Part shown: piece by piece, positions 5,659 through 6,448 of the stretch | Layout of the letters: every line of letters starts with the position of its first letter | How positions within the stretch are numbered: position 1 is the first letter of the stretch | Source: Actinomycetota bacterium | Lineage (GTDB): Bacteria > Actinomycetota > Humimicrobiia > Humimicrobiales > Humimicrobiaceae | DNA: 6,448 nt | Direction: 5' to 3' | Assembly: GCA_015711775.1 (NCBI GenBank) | Contig: JACVJB010000057.1 | Coordinates: forward strand, 1-6,448 | Made by a program: the position numbers and the translations under genes | The notes under the pieces: model-generated | What the model was told of the DNA's origin: nothing | What the model saw: the letters and a program-made list of their open reading frames with translations, nothing else | Database searches by the model: none

Positions 5659-6448
5659 TAAAAGTTTTATCAAAAACAATCTTCCATTTTTCATTTTCCT
5701 CAAAAAGATATATGTACTTTTTATATTTTCCCTCTTTACCGTTTGAATATATAATTTTAAAATCCAGGACAACTTTGCTCATTTTATCCTCATAACCAAT
5801 ATAAACTATTTTCATAATTTCAATGCTTTCCACTGTCGATAGTATTTCGGACATTTCCCTGATAAATTTTTCCCTGCTTATTTTCCTCTTATCGCTTTCA
5901 AGCAGGAAATTTGAATAGATGTAATCAGCATCCTTGCCTTCCATGGCATAAATAAAGTCAATAACAGCCTTTTCGGGCGCAGTTTTAAAAAAATATGATA
6001 TATCCATTTTGTTGTCATACTGCCTGCAGCCAGTAAAAGAAAACAGCAATAAAAAACAGAGAACAGCTATACATATAACTGAAAATATTTTGAAGCTGCC
6101 TGCAAAAACTTTTTTTATAGCATTAAAGGTGTTGCGATTTTTGGCGGAGGCTGTCCCGGAAATTCTTGTGCCGGAAAGAAGGCGGGCCTTGAATCTGTAA
6201 AGAGCCCTTGCCTGCCTGTCTCCGGTAAAAGCATGCCTGGCCATATCTGTAACGCATATTTCCGGGCTGCATTTGCTTTCATCGTCATTCAAGTTTGCGC
6301 TGCAACGGCTTTCCTCTTCAATACATGCCTTTATAACTTCAACCGCGCTTTGAGATATTGCATTGAAGTCATACCCTCCCTCAAGTACAATTCCGACATT
6401 ACACGGGTTTTTCCCTTTTGATCTCAGCCTGCATGTACCGCTTAAAAA
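5654..6448 (-). CDS. apparent histone-deacetylase C-terminus fused to membrane segment and NTF2-like domain (5' end outside window)
   Basis: The frame is open from the right edge to a TAG at 5654 (264 visible residues). Visible residues ~15-45 read NPCNVGIVLEGGYDFNAISQ and SAVEVIKACIE. LEGGYD is the conserved C-terminal motif of histone deacetylase/acetoin-utilization-family enzymes, whose Tyr stabilises the transition state of zinc-dependent deacetylation. A Cys- and Arg-rich link (~46-110) follows without a stop, then a hydrophobic segment (~118-139) ending in a lipobox-like FTGC with Cys ~141. The last part (~157-264) starts APEKAVIDFIYAMEGKDADY and ends EKWKIVFDKTFI, resembling small NTF2-like/DUF4878 lipoprotein domains. 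In-frame starts that could make the lipoprotein alone (TTG 6292, ATG 6244) lack a Shine-Dalgarno and would leave a long pre-signal stretch. I therefore read it as one frame, either a true fusion or the result of a lost stop or sequence error. The domain assignments are by motif only. Confidence 0.65.
   Translation of the reverse strand, partial: FLSGTCRLRSKGKNPCNVGIVLEGGYDFNAISQSAVEVIKACIEEESRCSANLNDDESKCSPEICVTDMARHAFTGDRQARALYRFKARLLSGTRISGTASAKNRNTFNAIKKVFAGSFKIFSVICIAVLCFLLLFSFTGCRQYDNKMDISYFFKTAPEKAVIDFIYAMEGKDADYIYSNFLLESDKRKISREKFIREMSEILSTVESIEIMKIVYIGYEDKMSKVVLDFKIIYSNGKEGKYKKYIYLFEENEKWKIVFDKTFI

Noticed and set aside
1..6448. CRISPR arrays, tRNA/rRNA, insertion sequences
   Set aside because: No regularly spaced repeats, no tRNA-like cloverleaf, no transposase motifs and no terminal inverted repeats were seen on either strand.

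Overview
The window is a compact, AT-rich bacterial segment with tight, partly overlapping genes, strong AGGAGG-type ribosome binding sites and two TTG starts. The SigI/RsgI sigma/anti-sigma pair points to a Bacillota (clostridia-like) or neighbouring low-GC lineage; this is an inference from gene content, not a firm placement.

Layout: (a) 1-485, plus strand: the C-terminal part of a MacB-type ABC transporter permease, entering from the left edge. (b) 537-567: a bidirectional hairpin terminator between the converging plus- and minus-strand genes. (c) 653-5570, minus strand: six co-directional genes, in transcription order grpE, lemA, a TPM/YgcG-family membrane protein, sigI, rsgI, and a DUF4349 lipoprotein. 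lemA and the TPM gene are 6 bp apart, the TPM gene and sigI have no gap, and sigI and rsgI overlap by 4 bp. A good sigma-A type promoter lies just upstream of grpE and overlaps the stop codon of the gene before it. (d) 5654-6448, minus strand: an open frame entering from the right edge. It begins with what looks like the C-terminal end of a histone-deacetylase-family domain and runs without a stop into a membrane segment with a lipobox-like motif and an NTF2-like extracytoplasmic domain.

Together the minus-strand genes read as a stress/envelope cluster: a DnaK nucleotide-exchange factor, the LemA/TPM membrane pair, an alternative sigma factor with its membrane-bound anti-sigma factor, and a surface lipoprotein. 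No dnaK, dnaJ or hrcA is seen, and no CIRCE operator. The points most worth checking are the deacetylase-lipoprotein fusion, the RsgI-like protein whose outer domain does not match the canonical RsgI ectodomain, and the placement of grpE at the head of a LemA-TPM-SigI-RsgI operon.
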